NCBI RefSeq assembly: GCF_000423825.1
Contig: NZ_AUIS01000004.1
Span: forward strand, 1-64,000
Direction: 5' to 3'
DNA: 64,000 bases
Origin: Thermithiobacillus tepidarius DSM 3134
Lineage (GTDB): Bacteria; Pseudomonadota; Gammaproteobacteria; Acidithiobacillales; Thermithiobacillaceae
Shown: positions 8,035 to 14,673 of the stretch, one piece after another
How the letters are laid out: each line of letters opens with the position of its first letter
How positions within the stretch are numbered: position 1 is the stretch's first letter
Translations under genes and position numbers: made by a program
The notes under the pieces: generated by a model
The model's database searches: none
The model's input: the letters and a program-made list of their open reading frames with translations, nothing else
What the model was told of the DNA's origin: nothing

Positions 8035-8161
8035 GTGAGAAGGAACCGCAACTGTGAGAAGGAGGAGACCATGAACGACTTTGCGTACATTTTCGCTGTG
8101 CTGCAAGGATACATACTCGACCGACGTGAGAAGGAGGAACTCATGAACGACTTTGCGTACA
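8035..8161 (+). repeat. Duplicated leader: ribosome site plus first codons
   Basis: A 36-base unit occurs twice, at 8054-8089 and 8126-8161, 72 bases apart with about three mismatches. Each copy holds GTGAGAAGGAGGA, a spacer, and ATGAACGACTTTGCGTACA, that is, ribosome site, start codon and the first five codons (MNDFAY). A third partial copy, GTGAGAAGGA, lies at 8035-8044. The 72-base offset keeps the reading frame. Confidence 0.85.
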
Positions 8162-8385
8162 CGATTACGTGCATGGATAGCGACAGCCTGCTTGAAGCCT
8201 TGTGCCATTGCGAAAGGGAAAAAGTCGGCCTGCAGTTTTTGCTTGGCTTGGTTGAAGATTCCAAGCGGCTTCAGGAGCTCAATGCCGAGCTGCAAGCCTG
8301 CATCGAGGCGAGCGCCTCAATTCGCGACGAAATGATGAATCGCCTGATGAATCGCCTGGAAGGAGGAAACCGTGGATTCCAGTAA
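8071..8385 (+). CDS. Small protein with two equivalent in-frame starts (104 or 80 aa)
   Basis: Two ATG codons, 8071 and 8143, each have their own identical strong ribosome site (GAAGGAGG) and both begin MNDFAY. They would give proteins of 104 and 80 residues. The shared C-terminal part (SDSLLEALCHCEREKVGLQF) is helical and probably coiled coil, ending with an MMNRLMNRLEGG repeat. No family is recognised. The 24-residue extension of the long form is encoded by the duplication itself, so the 80-residue form may be ancestral. It overlaps the next gene by 14 bases. Confidence 0.6.
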   Translation: MNDFAYIFAVLQGYILDRREKEELMNDFAYTITCMDSDSLLEALCHCEREKVGLQFLLGLVEDSKRLQELNAELQACIEASASIRDEMMNRLMNRLEGGNRGFQ

Positions 8386-8578
8386 GCTGAAAAGCAGAAA
8401 GGCACTGCTGCTGGAGCAATTGCGGGCCGTGGAGCGGCGCATTCGGGAGGCGGAGAAGCCGGAAATCCTCGATCCCGCTGCCGCCCGGCGCCTGGTGAAG
8501 ATCATCAACCGGCGCTGGCCCGCGCTGAGCACGGTGGATGCGGTCTTGGACGTGATCGAAAATGGCATGGCCAAGTGA
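8372..8578 (+). CDS. Small helical hypothetical protein (68 aa)
   Basis: A GTG start at 8372 follows GGAGGAAACC. The product begins MDSSKLKSRKALLLEQLRAV and is almost entirely helical and charged, with an N-terminal coiled-coil-like stretch and no membrane segment. It overlaps the previous gene and ends 7 bases before the next start, typical of a tightly packed operon. The function is unknown. Confidence 0.55.
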   Translation: MDSSKLKSRKALLLEQLRAVERRIREAEKPEILDPAAARRLVKIINRRWPALSTVDAVLDVIENGMAK

Positions 8579-8585
8579 GTCAGTC

Positions 8586-9377
8586 ATGAAGGAGTTCGAC
8601 AAGCTGCGCGAGCTTTGGTCCACCCCGGAGAAACGGCCGCACCTGCTCGGTGCGGTCGCGGCGCTCCTGGGCGCCGTCCTGATTGCCGGGAGCATGGTGC
8701 TGGATGCCTTTTCCCGTTCGCCAACCCAAGCGATGCCGGTTGCCCCGGCGGCCGAGGCGCCCGCCGGCGCCGCAACCGCAGTCGCGGTGTCGACAGCGGC
8801 CACGGCGCCGGCGGTGTCCGTTTCAGAACCGGTTGCCCCGGTCCCTGCCGCGTTCCCCCTGGCGTATCCGATGCGGCCGGGCCTGCAGTTGAAGTACGCG
8901 GTACTCGCCGAGAGCGGACCACCCGCAGAGATCGGCATCGAGGAGATAGCCAACGGCTGGGGATCGAACTTGCCATCCGCCCCAATCGGCAAAGATTTCG
9001 ACCTGTCGGACAAGAATCTGGCCGTCGACGCGCTGGGCTTTATCCGCGTGGACAGGGAGGGTCCAAGTACCATCGCGCTCAAGATGGTCCGCACTCAGGA
9101 GCCTGGGGTTTGGCAAGCTGATCCGGGCGTCCAGGCTCAAATCTGGCTGGACGGCATTGAGCTTGGCAGGGTGACGGCGGAACAGTTTGGGCCGAGCGAA
9201 AAAAGCGGTATCTTTGCTACGCCGCCCCTTGCTGTGGGCTGGCACAAAGTCGCCGTGCGTTATGCCAGCTTGGCCCGCTGGCGGGCGTCGGTCCAAGTGC
9301 GCCTGCCGGGCGGTGTCTTCCAGGAGGCGCAGCCGTCGCTGCCAGAAAACAAAAACGAGGAAAGAAATCATGTTTAG
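8586..9377 (+). CDS. Membrane-anchored hypothetical protein with C-terminal beta domain (263 aa)
   Basis: I chose ATG 8586 rather than 8562, which lies inside the upstream gene. Residues 21-42 (LLGAVAALLGAVLIAGSMVL) are one membrane helix, followed by an Ala/Val/Pro-rich linker (about 45-95). The C-terminal 150 residues are rich in predicted strands, with QAQIWLDGIELGR and VGWHKVAVRYA, a pattern like PA14 or carbohydrate-binding beta sandwiches. A bitopic protein with an extracytoplasmic binding domain is inferred. Its stop overlaps the start of the AAA+ gene by 8 bases, so the two are probably co-produced. Confidence 0.6.
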   Translation: MKEFDKLRELWSTPEKRPHLLGAVAALLGAVLIAGSMVLDAFSRSPTQAMPVAPAAEAPAGAATAVAVSTAATAPAVSVSEPVAPVPAAFPLAYPMRPGLQLKYAVLAESGPPAEIGIEEIANGWGSNLPSAPIGKDFDLSDKNLAVDALGFIRVDREGPSTIALKMVRTQEPGVWQADPGVQAQIWLDGIELGRVTAEQFGPSEKSGIFATPPLAVGWHKVAVRYASLARWRASVQVRLPGGVFQEAQPSLPENKNEERNHV

Positions 9378-10752
9378 TGCTGTATTGCGTTTCCTGCAAA
9401 TGCGCCTGGGGCCGATCCCGGTTTGGGGTTGGCTCATCATCTTGGAGCTGGTCGCCTGGGTCATCAAATCCGCCGAGACCGTGTTAGGGCTGGTGGTGTT
9501 GGGCTTGATCGGCTACGCATTGCACAGCAACCAGAAGCAACAACCGCAGGCCGGCACGGTTCCGCAACCCCAGGAACCCTTGCCGCAAACCCAGCCGCCA
9601 CATCCCCCGGCCGAAACCGCATCCATTCCCACCGACCCGCAGCCGAGCCCGCAAGCCGCCGGCCCCGCGCCGCAGGCGCAGGCCGCGGCAGGGCCGGCAT
9701 TCGCGTTGCACGTCGCGCCTGGCGTTGAAGCCCGGCCGCCGTTGGCGTTCCGGCCGCTGTCGGAGGCCTCCACCCGGATCGTCGGACAGGAGGCCGGCTT
9801 GGCGGTGATCGAGCAGGGCCTGCGCCTGGCGCTGGAGGGCATGACCGGCGGGCGCGGCAAGCCGCTCGCCACATTCCTGCTGCTGGGGCCGTCCGGCGTG
9901 GGCAAGACCGAAACCGCCAAGTCCATTGCGGAGGTGATTTATGGTGACGCCAATCGCATTGCCCGCCTGAATTGCAACGAGTGCGTGGGCGAGGGGGGCC
10001 AGTGGCGCGCCTTCGGCCCGCCACGCGGTTATATAGGCTCTGACCAGGGCGGCCAGATCACCCAGGCAATAAAGCGCTTTGGCGGCCGCTGTGTGATCCT
10101 CTTCGACGAGCTGGAGAAGGGCAGCCGCGAGTTGTTCGACGGGCTCATGACGGGTTTGGATGAAGGCTGGCTTGAGGATGCCAGCTTCGGAGAGCGGATC
10201 TCGATCGAGGAATGCGTCCTGATCATGACCTCCAACGCCATCCGGGAAGAGGGCGCGGAGCTGAACGAGGATGGATTGCGGCGCGCCATCACCGAGTTTG
10301 AATCGGTGGATCCCCGGCTGGGCCGGATTCGCCCCTTCCGGCCGGAGTTTGTCGGGCGCATCGGGCGCGTGCTGGCCTATCGGCCGCTGGAGCGGGCGGT
10401 TTATGCCGAGATCGTGCGCCAACGCTGGCAGCAGCGCCACGCCCCGCGCGTGTACCAGGCCCGCGGGCTCTACGTGCTGGACATGACGCCGGCGGCGGCC
10501 GAGCTGGTCGTTTCCAAGCTCGGTCAAGGGGAGTTCGGGGCCCGGGCAGTGGATCGGGTCATCGAGGATCTGATGCTGGCCGGCTTGGCGAATGCGAACG
10601 TGCCGCAGGATGGGTTCATCTGGCTTTGGGATTATGATTCGGCGACAAGTCATCTGCGGCTGATTGCGCCGGCGGATGCCAGCGAGAGCGTGGACACGGC
10701 GGCGCTGGCCAGGCTGGCGGAAGCGCTGCACGCAAACAAGCAGGCTAGATGA
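9370..10752 (+). CDS. Membrane-anchored single-ring ClpB/ClpA-like AAA+ ATPase (460 aa)
   Basis: The N-terminus has a membrane hairpin (about 18-32 and 36-52), then a Pro/Gln/Ala linker (55-115). One AAA+ module of the ClpB second-ring type follows: RIVGQE (137-141), Walker A GPSGVGKT (173-180), pore loop RGYIG (219-223), Walker B CVILFDELEK (241-250), sensor-1 TSN (287-289), RPEFVGRI (324-331) and a sensor-2 GAR motif near 385. The pore tyrosine is kept, so threading of protein substrates is plausible. No first ring, M-domain or ClpP-docking loop is seen. A membrane-tethered Clp-type motor next to a coupling-protein-like ATPase is unusual. It is the last gene of the train. Confidence 0.8.
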   Translation: MFSAVLRFLQMRLGPIPVWGWLIILELVAWVIKSAETVLGLVVLGLIGYALHSNQKQQPQAGTVPQPQEPLPQTQPPHPPAETASIPTDPQPSPQAAGPAPQAQAAAGPAFALHVAPGVEARPPLAFRPLSEASTRIVGQEAGLAVIEQGLRLALEGMTGGRGKPLATFLLLGPSGVGKTETAKSIAEVIYGDANRIARLNCNECVGEGGQWRAFGPPRGYIGSDQGGQITQAIKRFGGRCVILFDELEKGSRELFDGLMTGLDEGWLEDASFGERISIEECVLIMTSNAIREEGAELNEDGLRRAITEFESVDPRLGRIRPFRPEFVGRIGRVLAYRPLERAVYAEIVRQRWQQRHAPRVYQARGLYVLDMTPAAAELVVSKLGQGEFGARAVDRVIEDLMLAGLANANVPQDGFIWLWDYDSATSHLRLIAPADASESVDTAALARLAEALHANKQAR

Positions 10753-10804
10753 GCACTCGACCCCGGAGCGCTTGCAGAGCCGGCGCTGACCCGTTCCACG
10801 GTCT

Positions 10805-10838
10805 GGCGATTGCGTTGCAATTTTGGCACGCAATCGCC
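10805..10838. repeat. 11-bp perfect inverted repeat after the AAA+ gene
   Basis: GGCGATTGCGT (10805-10815) and ACGCAATCGCC (10828-10838) are exact reverse complements around a 12-base spacer. No T-run follows, so an intrinsic terminator is not clearly indicated. It could end the operon transcript by another route or be a protein site. Confidence 0.7.
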
Positions 10839-10899
10839 GGTGGCGGTTATTCTGAACATTCCCATTGATACAATGGCTTATGTGTTCCCGTTCATCATC

Positions 10900-10936
10900 C
10901 TATAGATGCGATATGGATGCGATATCGCATCTATAG
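10900..10936. repeat. 15-bp perfect inverted repeat with GATGCGAT units
   Basis: CTATAGATGCGATAT (10900-10914) and its exact complement (10922-10936) flank a 7-base spacer. The inner 16 bases GATGCGATATCGCATC (10916-10931) are themselves a perfect palindrome, and GATGCGATAT is repeated directly with an 11-base period. Confidence 0.85.
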
Positions 10937-10957
10937 GGCGCGCAAGGACGGGTGGAG

Positions 10958-10993
10958 CATCGTTATCGCATCGATATCGATGCGATAACGATG
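10958..10993. repeat. 36-bp perfect palindrome
   Basis: The half-site CATCGTTATCGCATCGAT (10958-10975) is followed without spacer by its exact reverse complement (10976-10993). GATGCGAT then recurs at 10990, again 11 bases after the copy at 10979. Together with the neighbouring repeat this makes a dense cluster of GATGCGAT octamers. Confidence 0.9.
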
Positions 10994-11129
10994 CGATGTC
11001 TGATGGAAAAATCCTGGAGTGGCGCGGGCTTAGGTGGATGTCGGCGTGACTTTTTGCGCGTGCTTTTGTACGGGCTTCAGCATGGGTGTCCCCACGGCGG
11101 AGACTTGGACGGGGGAGTGTGCCTTGTGT

Positions 11130-11157
11130 GTGTTACTCTTGACGTAACGGGTAACAC
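11130..11157 (+). promoter_or_regulatory. Probable higBA promoter and operator
   Basis: GTGTTAC (11130-11136) and GTAACAC (11151-11157) form a 7-bp inverted repeat 16 bases upstream of the toxin start. TTGACG at 11140-11145 within it resembles a -35 element. This would be a natural site for HigA autorepression. Confidence 0.5.
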
Positions 11158-11173
11158 CCTGCTACCTTGCATC

Positions 11174-11452
11174 ATGATCCGATCTTTCCGCGACAAAGAC
11201 ACCGAGGCACTGTTTGCCGGCCGGTCCGTGAGGCGCTTTGAGAGGTTTCGAGCGCAGGCCGAGCGGCGCTTGCAAATTCTCGATAGCGCCACCTGCATTG
11301 AGGATCTGGCGCAACTGCCCAGCAACCGCTTTGAAGCGTTGCGTGGCGATCGCCAGGGGCAGTTCAGCATCCGCATCAATGCTCAGTGGCGTGTCTGCTT
11401 CACGTGGCGGGAGGGTGGGCCGCACCAAGTGGAAATTGTGGACTATCACTGA
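11174..11452 (+). CDS. higB: HigB-type toxin (92 aa)
   Basis: The product begins MIRSFRDKDTEALFAGRSVR and contains FSIRINAQWRVCFTW and a C-terminal EIVDYH. This is the typical HigB plasmid-maintenance killer signature (RelE superfamily, ribosome-dependent mRNA cleavage). I chose ATG 11174 because it gives the standard 92-residue length; a longer upstream frame reads through the palindromic region and has no family support. The antitoxin gene follows 15 bases downstream. Confidence 0.9.
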   Translation: MIRSFRDKDTEALFAGRSVRRFERFRAQAERRLQILDSATCIEDLAQLPSNRFEALRGDRQGQFSIRINAQWRVCFTWREGGPHQVEIVDYH

Positions 11453-11467
11453 CCTGGAGGTGACGCC

Positions 11468-11767
11468 ATGACCCCGAACAATGCCATGCGCCCGATTCAT
11501 CCTGGCGAGATCTTGCGTGAGGAAATGGACGCATTGGGGCTGTCCGCGCGCGCGCTGGCGCAGGCGCTCGATGTGGCGCCCAACCGTATTACCGGTATCC
11601 TAAACGGCGAGCGGGCGCTGACGGCGGACACCGCGCTACGTCTTGCGCGCTACTTCGGCACCGCGCCGGAGTTCTGGCTGAATCTGCAGACCGCCTACGA
11701 CCTGCGCCTGACGCAACGCGAGAAGGGCGAGGAGATTGCCCGCCACGTCCATCCGCACGCAGCCTGA
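11468..11767 (+). CDS. higA: HigA-type antitoxin (99 aa)
   Basis: The protein starts MTPNNAMRPIHPGEILREE, the standard HigA/VapI opening. It carries an Xre-type helix-turn-helix (LSARALAQALDVAPNRITGI), followed by the conserved FGTAPEFWLNLQTAYDL. It should bind and neutralise HigB and repress the operon. The ribosome site CTGGAGGTG precedes ATG 11468. Confidence 0.92.
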   Translation: MTPNNAMRPIHPGEILREEMDALGLSARALAQALDVAPNRITGILNGERALTADTALRLARYFGTAPEFWLNLQTAYDLRLTQREKGEEIARHVHPHAA

Positions 11768-11807
11768 GGCCCACAACCCCGCACATGCTCGGAAAACCCG
11801 GCTTGGT

Positions 11808-12797
11808 TCATTCTGAGGCGGTTGCGCGGTACTGCAGTTTCTTTGCCAGATCCTCAGCCCGGAGGTGGGTGTAGCGCTTGAGCATCTGCAGGGTGGAATG
11901 CCCGGTAATGGAAGCCACTTCCATCAGGTTCAATCCCCGTTCGAACAGCCGGCTGGTAGCTTCATGACGCAGGTCGTGGAAGCGTAGATCCTGGAGGCCA
12001 GCCGCCTTGCAGGCGCGATCGAACGCCTGGGTGATGCTGTCCGGCCGGAATCCCCAGATCATGCCATCCAAGCGACGAGGCAGGTTTTGCAGGATGTGCA
12101 CGGCTTCCTGGGAGAGTGGAACCCAGCGCGTTTTGGTCTTGCCTTCCGGCACCAGCAGCACGCGTTTTTTAAAGTCCACGTGCTCCCAGCGCATGCGCGC
12201 CATTTCCGAGCGACGCATGGCGGTTTCGATGGCGAAACAGCACAGGGCGTCATGGGGAGCTGGCAGCGCGGCCAGGAGCGCGCCGCCTTCACCGGGCCGC
12301 AAGCGCCGATCACGTCCCTCCGGCAGCTTGGGCATCTTGATCTGCTGCACAGGATTGCCGCCAGGCAAGGCAATGCCCCATTCACGCATGGCCACGTTGA
12401 GCAAGCGCGAAAGCACCGACAGGTCATGCTTGACCGTCTGGGGCCCCACCTCCTGCAAGCGTTCGTCCCGGTATTTCGCTATCAGCGCCGAGGTGATAGC
12501 CGCCAAGGAGTAGCTGCCCAGGCGCTCTCTCAGGGCGCGGATATGTGGCAGCGTGCCGGTAATGGATTTCTTGGTGGGCAGGACTTCGCGTTCGTAGCGG
12601 TCCAAGGCTTCGGCCAGGGTGGTTTGTTCCGCCTCGGCCCGGGAGACGAAAACGCCCCGGTCCATTTCGGACTCCACCAGGCGCGCCCAGCGTTCCGCCT
12701 CGGCCCGGGTGTTGAAGGTACGGGATTGCACCGGGTAGCCCTTGCGGCGAATTTTTGCCCGCCATTGCAGGTCACCGCGCCGTTCGAACGTCGCCAT
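11808..12797 (-). CDS. Tyrosine-type site-specific integrase (329 aa)
   Basis: This is a full-length phage-type integrase. It has an N-terminal arm-binding domain (DLQWRAKIRRKGYPVQSRTF), a core-binding domain (about 60-160), and a catalytic domain with every key residue: Arg195 (AMRRSEM), Lys222, His274 and Arg277 (FHDLRHEA), His300 (ITGHST) and Tyr309 (KRYTHL). It probably catalyses insertion of this element at the adjacent tRNA-Arg gene, whose 3' end lies about 100 bases from the integrase start. The paired TGTCCCAAAA repeats in between may be arm sites. Confidence 0.95.
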   Translation of the reverse strand: MATFERRGDLQWRAKIRRKGYPVQSRTFNTRAEAERWARLVESEMDRGVFVSRAEAEQTTLAEALDRYEREVLPTKKSITGTLPHIRALRERLGSYSLAAITSALIAKYRDERLQEVGPQTVKHDLSVLSRLLNVAMREWGIALPGGNPVQQIKMPKLPEGRDRRLRPGEGGALLAALPAPHDALCCFAIETAMRRSEMARMRWEHVDFKKRVLLVPEGKTKTRWVPLSQEAVHILQNLPRRLDGMIWGFRPDSITQAFDRACKAAGLQDLRFHDLRHEATSRLFERGLNLMEVASITGHSTLQMLKRYTHLRAEDLAKKLQYRATASE

Positions 12798-12834
12798 GAA
12801 TTGCCCCTCCCTGGGTCTGATCCTTGCGAGTCAG

Positions 12835-12855
12835 TGTCCCAAAATTGTCCCAAAA
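12835..12855. repeat. Paired TGTCCCAAAA direct repeats, possible integrase arm sites
   Basis: TGTCCCAAAA occurs at 12835-12844 and 12846-12855, with an 11-base period (one helical turn), between the integrase start and the tRNA-Arg gene. The position and spacing fit accessory binding sites of the integrase near the attachment site. Confidence 0.45.
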
Positions 12856-12900
12856 ATTCAATCCGGGAGGGGTGTTGATGTTATAAGTTACTGATTTTGT

Positions 12901-12976
12901 TGGCGCCCCGGGCAGGAATCGAACCTGCGGCCTACCGCTTAGGAGGCGGTTGCTCTATCCACTGGGCTACCGGGGC
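12901..12976 (-). tRNA. tRNA-Arg (anticodon CCU)
   Basis: The minus strand gives a 76-base cloverleaf with acceptor GCCCCGG pairing with CCGGGGC, discriminator G and an encoded CCA. The anticodon loop CTCCTAA (anticodon CCT) is closed by ACCGC/GCGGT, and the T loop is TTCGATT. The 3' end faces the integrase, so it is the likely attachment site. Confidence 0.97.
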
Positions 12977-13019
12977 ACGCGGGCATTCTAGCAGACCGGC
13001 CGGGACCCGGCCAGTTGGC

Positions 13020-14024
13020 TCAGAAGACGAGCACCGTGAAGTAGGCGAAGTAGCACAGGCCGTTGAAGACCATGTGGATGGGGCGCAGGGTGCCGCGCCG
13101 GTGCATGAGGAAGAGCCAGAGGCTGGCGAGCAGGGTCAGGCCGGCGCCCAGGAGCACATCTGGGGTGGGTTGCCAAGGGGTGAGCATGACGCCGAGGGCG
13201 GGGAGGATGGACCCTTGGAACACCATGGCGCCGGTGATGTTGCCGAAGGCCAGGGTATCCTTGCCGCGGCGGATCCACAGGATGCTGTTGACCTTCTCGG
13301 GCAGCTCCGTCGCCACCGGGATGACCAGCAGGGACAGGGCCAGGGCGGACATGCCGAGCAGCACCGAGATGTGCTCGACGCCGGCCACGAAGCCGTGCGC
13401 GCCGGCGATGATCGCACCGAAGCCGAGGCCAAGCTGGGCGAGGATGGTGAGCAGGTTTTCCGGCAGGTGCAGCTTGCTCAGATACAGCGGAGCCTCGGCT
13501 TCGGTGCCGTGGCCTTCGTTGACCAGGCCGGCCGAGGCGCGCAGGGTCAGCATGATGTAGAAGAAGTACATCAGCACCAGGCTGATGCCGATGACGCCGC
13601 GGGTCAGGGTCTGTTCGATGGGCACGAACATGGCGATGACGCCCAGCGAGAAGGCGGCAAGGAACCAGCTCAGGTCGCGCTGGAAGCCGCTGCGCTCGGG
13701 CGTGAAGTCGCCGGCCCAGCCGCGCCGGCGGGCGGCGAAGTAGGCCATGAGGAAGATCGACAGGGTGGAGAGCATCATGGGCGCGCCAAGGATGGCGCCG
13801 ACGCCCACCTCTTCGCCCACGCGCTGGCTGCTGGCCGCGCCGCCCAGGATGGCGATGATGGGCACCATCGCCTCCGGCAGGGCGGTTCCCACTGCCGCGA
13901 AGATGGAGCCGGTCACGCCCTCGGAGATCTTGAGCCGTTCGCCCAGGTGTTCCAGGGCGTTGGTGAAGGCTTCCGCCCCGATCAGGATGACGATCAGGGA
14001 AACGAGCAGCAGCAGATAATCCAT
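13020..14024 (-). CDS. Calcium/cation antiporter, CaCA superfamily (334 aa)
   Basis: CaCA proteins exchange Ca2+ or Na+ for protons or other cations at the inner membrane. This one has about ten hydrophobic helices and the two alpha-repeats that form the ion site: SIFAAVGTALPEAMVPIIA near residue 45 and SLLVIPVATELPEKVNSI near residue 245, each with the conserved acidic residue. I use ATG 14024 (MDYLLLLVSL); a longer start seven codons upstream is less likely, as GGGAACAAG lies just before 14024. It sits between two tRNA genes and looks like a single-gene transcript outside the element. Confidence 0.88.
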   Translation of the reverse strand: MDYLLLLVSLIVILIGAEAFTNALEHLGERLKISEGVTGSIFAAVGTALPEAMVPIIAILGGAASSQRVGEEVGVGAILGAPMMLSTLSIFLMAYFAARRRGWAGDFTPERSGFQRDLSWFLAAFSLGVIAMFVPIEQTLTRGVIGISLVLMYFFYIMLTLRASAGLVNEGHGTEAEAPLYLSKLHLPENLLTILAQLGLGFGAIIAGAHGFVAGVEHISVLLGMSALALSLLVIPVATELPEKVNSILWIRRGKDTLAFGNITGAMVFQGSILPALGVMLTPWQPTPDVLLGAGLTLLASLWLFLMHRRGTLRPIHMVFNGLCYFAYFTVLVF

Positions 14025-14085
14025 TCTTGTTCCCGTTGGCCACACGAAAACGGGGTAGAACCCATGGATTCTACCCCGGTGAATT

Positions 14086-14161
<76 letters not shown>

Positions 14162-14217
14162 AAAGATCGCGCTAGGATACTGTGGAATCGTCCGCGGTGC
14201 AACCGGCGCTGTCTTGC

Positions 14218-14246
14218 TTGACAGCCGGGGGTGCGCCGGCTAGCGT
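14218..14246 (+). promoter_or_regulatory. Candidate sigma-70 promoter of the metal-uptake operon
   Basis: TTGACA (14218-14223), a 17-base spacer and TAGCGT (14241-14246) lie just upstream of the ATG at 14256. The -35 also sits in a small CTGTC/GACAG inverted repeat. I see no obvious Zur box, so metal regulation is not shown by the sequence. Confidence 0.45.
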
Positions 14247-14255
14247 AAAAAAACC

Positions 14256-14582
14256 ATGACTCCATCTTCCGCTCTCTCACCCAAGCATGTGCGCGGCTGG
14301 CAGCGCTGGGCGCTCCAGTGGGCGCTGCTCTGCTTCCTGGGTTTCTACAGCCTGGGCGCATTGCCGCACAAGCACACCAGTGTCCTGGGGGAGCTGGACT
14401 GCCCGGTCTGTCATGTGGCCGGGCATCAGTCGCTGGATACCCCCTCGACCGCCGGCCCCATGCCGGCCGTGGTCATGGTCTTCCTGCTGCTCCTGGCGCT
14501 GCCGGGTCTTGCAGTGGTGGTCGTCACCCGTCCCATCGCCCGGCCGCCCGGGCGTGGCCCGCCGTCTCTCTCCCGCGCTTGA
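14256..14582 (+). CDS. Small membrane protein with His/Cys metal-like motif (108 aa)
   Basis: An N-terminal hydrophobic segment (about 20-36) is followed by HKHTSVLGELDCPVCHVAGH (38-57), a cluster of three His, one CxxCH and a further His. A second membrane helix (68-92) follows. The layout resembles the DUF2946-type small proteins that accompany metal transport genes. It may bind zinc or copper at the periplasmic face. It lies upstream of, and probably in one transcript with, the outer-membrane protein and metal ABC transporter. A 9-bp GC hairpin (14599-14623) separates it from the next gene. Confidence 0.65.
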   Translation: MTPSSALSPKHVRGWQRWALQWALLCFLGFYSLGALPHKHTSVLGELDCPVCHVAGHQSLDTPSTAGPMPAVVMVFLLLLALPGLAVVVVTRPIARPPGRGPPSLSRA

Positions 14583-14673
14583 GATCCCATTGATCGTGCT
14601 CCGGCCGGCCGGTCCGGCCGGAGTGGTGCCGTGCGCACGGCTGTGCGCGCGCTTGCGCTGACGGAGAGAATAC

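Larger units (their letters stand above)
10753..11173. other. Highly palindromic non-coding region
   Basis: No convincing gene lies here. The first half contains three separate perfect inverted repeats (listed individually) and six copies of the octamer GATGCGAT in both orientations. The second half (about 11000-11125) looks ordinary, and the last part carries the toxin-antitoxin promoter region. It separates the membrane AAA+ operon from the higBA pair. Confidence 0.6.
1..12900. mobile_element. Integrated element next to tRNA-Arg(CCU), right end defined, left end not seen
   Basis: A complete tyrosine integrase lies about 100 bases from the 3' end of a tRNA-Arg gene, the classic arrangement for tRNA-targeted integrative elements. 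Leftward lie two toxin-antitoxin pairs, a coupling-protein-like ATPase, a second recombinase-like gene and many small unrecognised genes, all accessory in character. I searched by eye for a second copy of the tRNA 3' end towards base 1 and found none. The true left boundary may therefore lie outside the window, and genes near 1-1700 may or may not belong to it. The element class (ICE, mobilizable island or integrated plasmid) is undecided. Confidence 0.5.

Noticed and set aside
8562-8586. Longer start for the 263-aa membrane protein
   Set aside because: The upstream ATG lies inside the preceding gene without its own ribosome site; the ATG at 8586 gives a natural membrane-anchor N-terminus.
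10958-10993. Telomere-resolvase (protelomerase) target site
   Set aside because: A perfect palindrome with a recombinase-like gene nearby invited the idea, but the DNA continues on both sides, no protelomerase-like gene is present, and the repeated octamers fit a protein-binding array better.
10900-10993. CRISPR array
   Set aside because: The repeats are short, palindromic and unevenly spaced, with no spacers of constant length and no cas genes.
10952-11173. N-terminal extension of the HigB toxin reading through the palindrome
   Set aside because: The standard HigB start is at 11174; the upstream translation has no family similarity and crosses the operator and palindrome.
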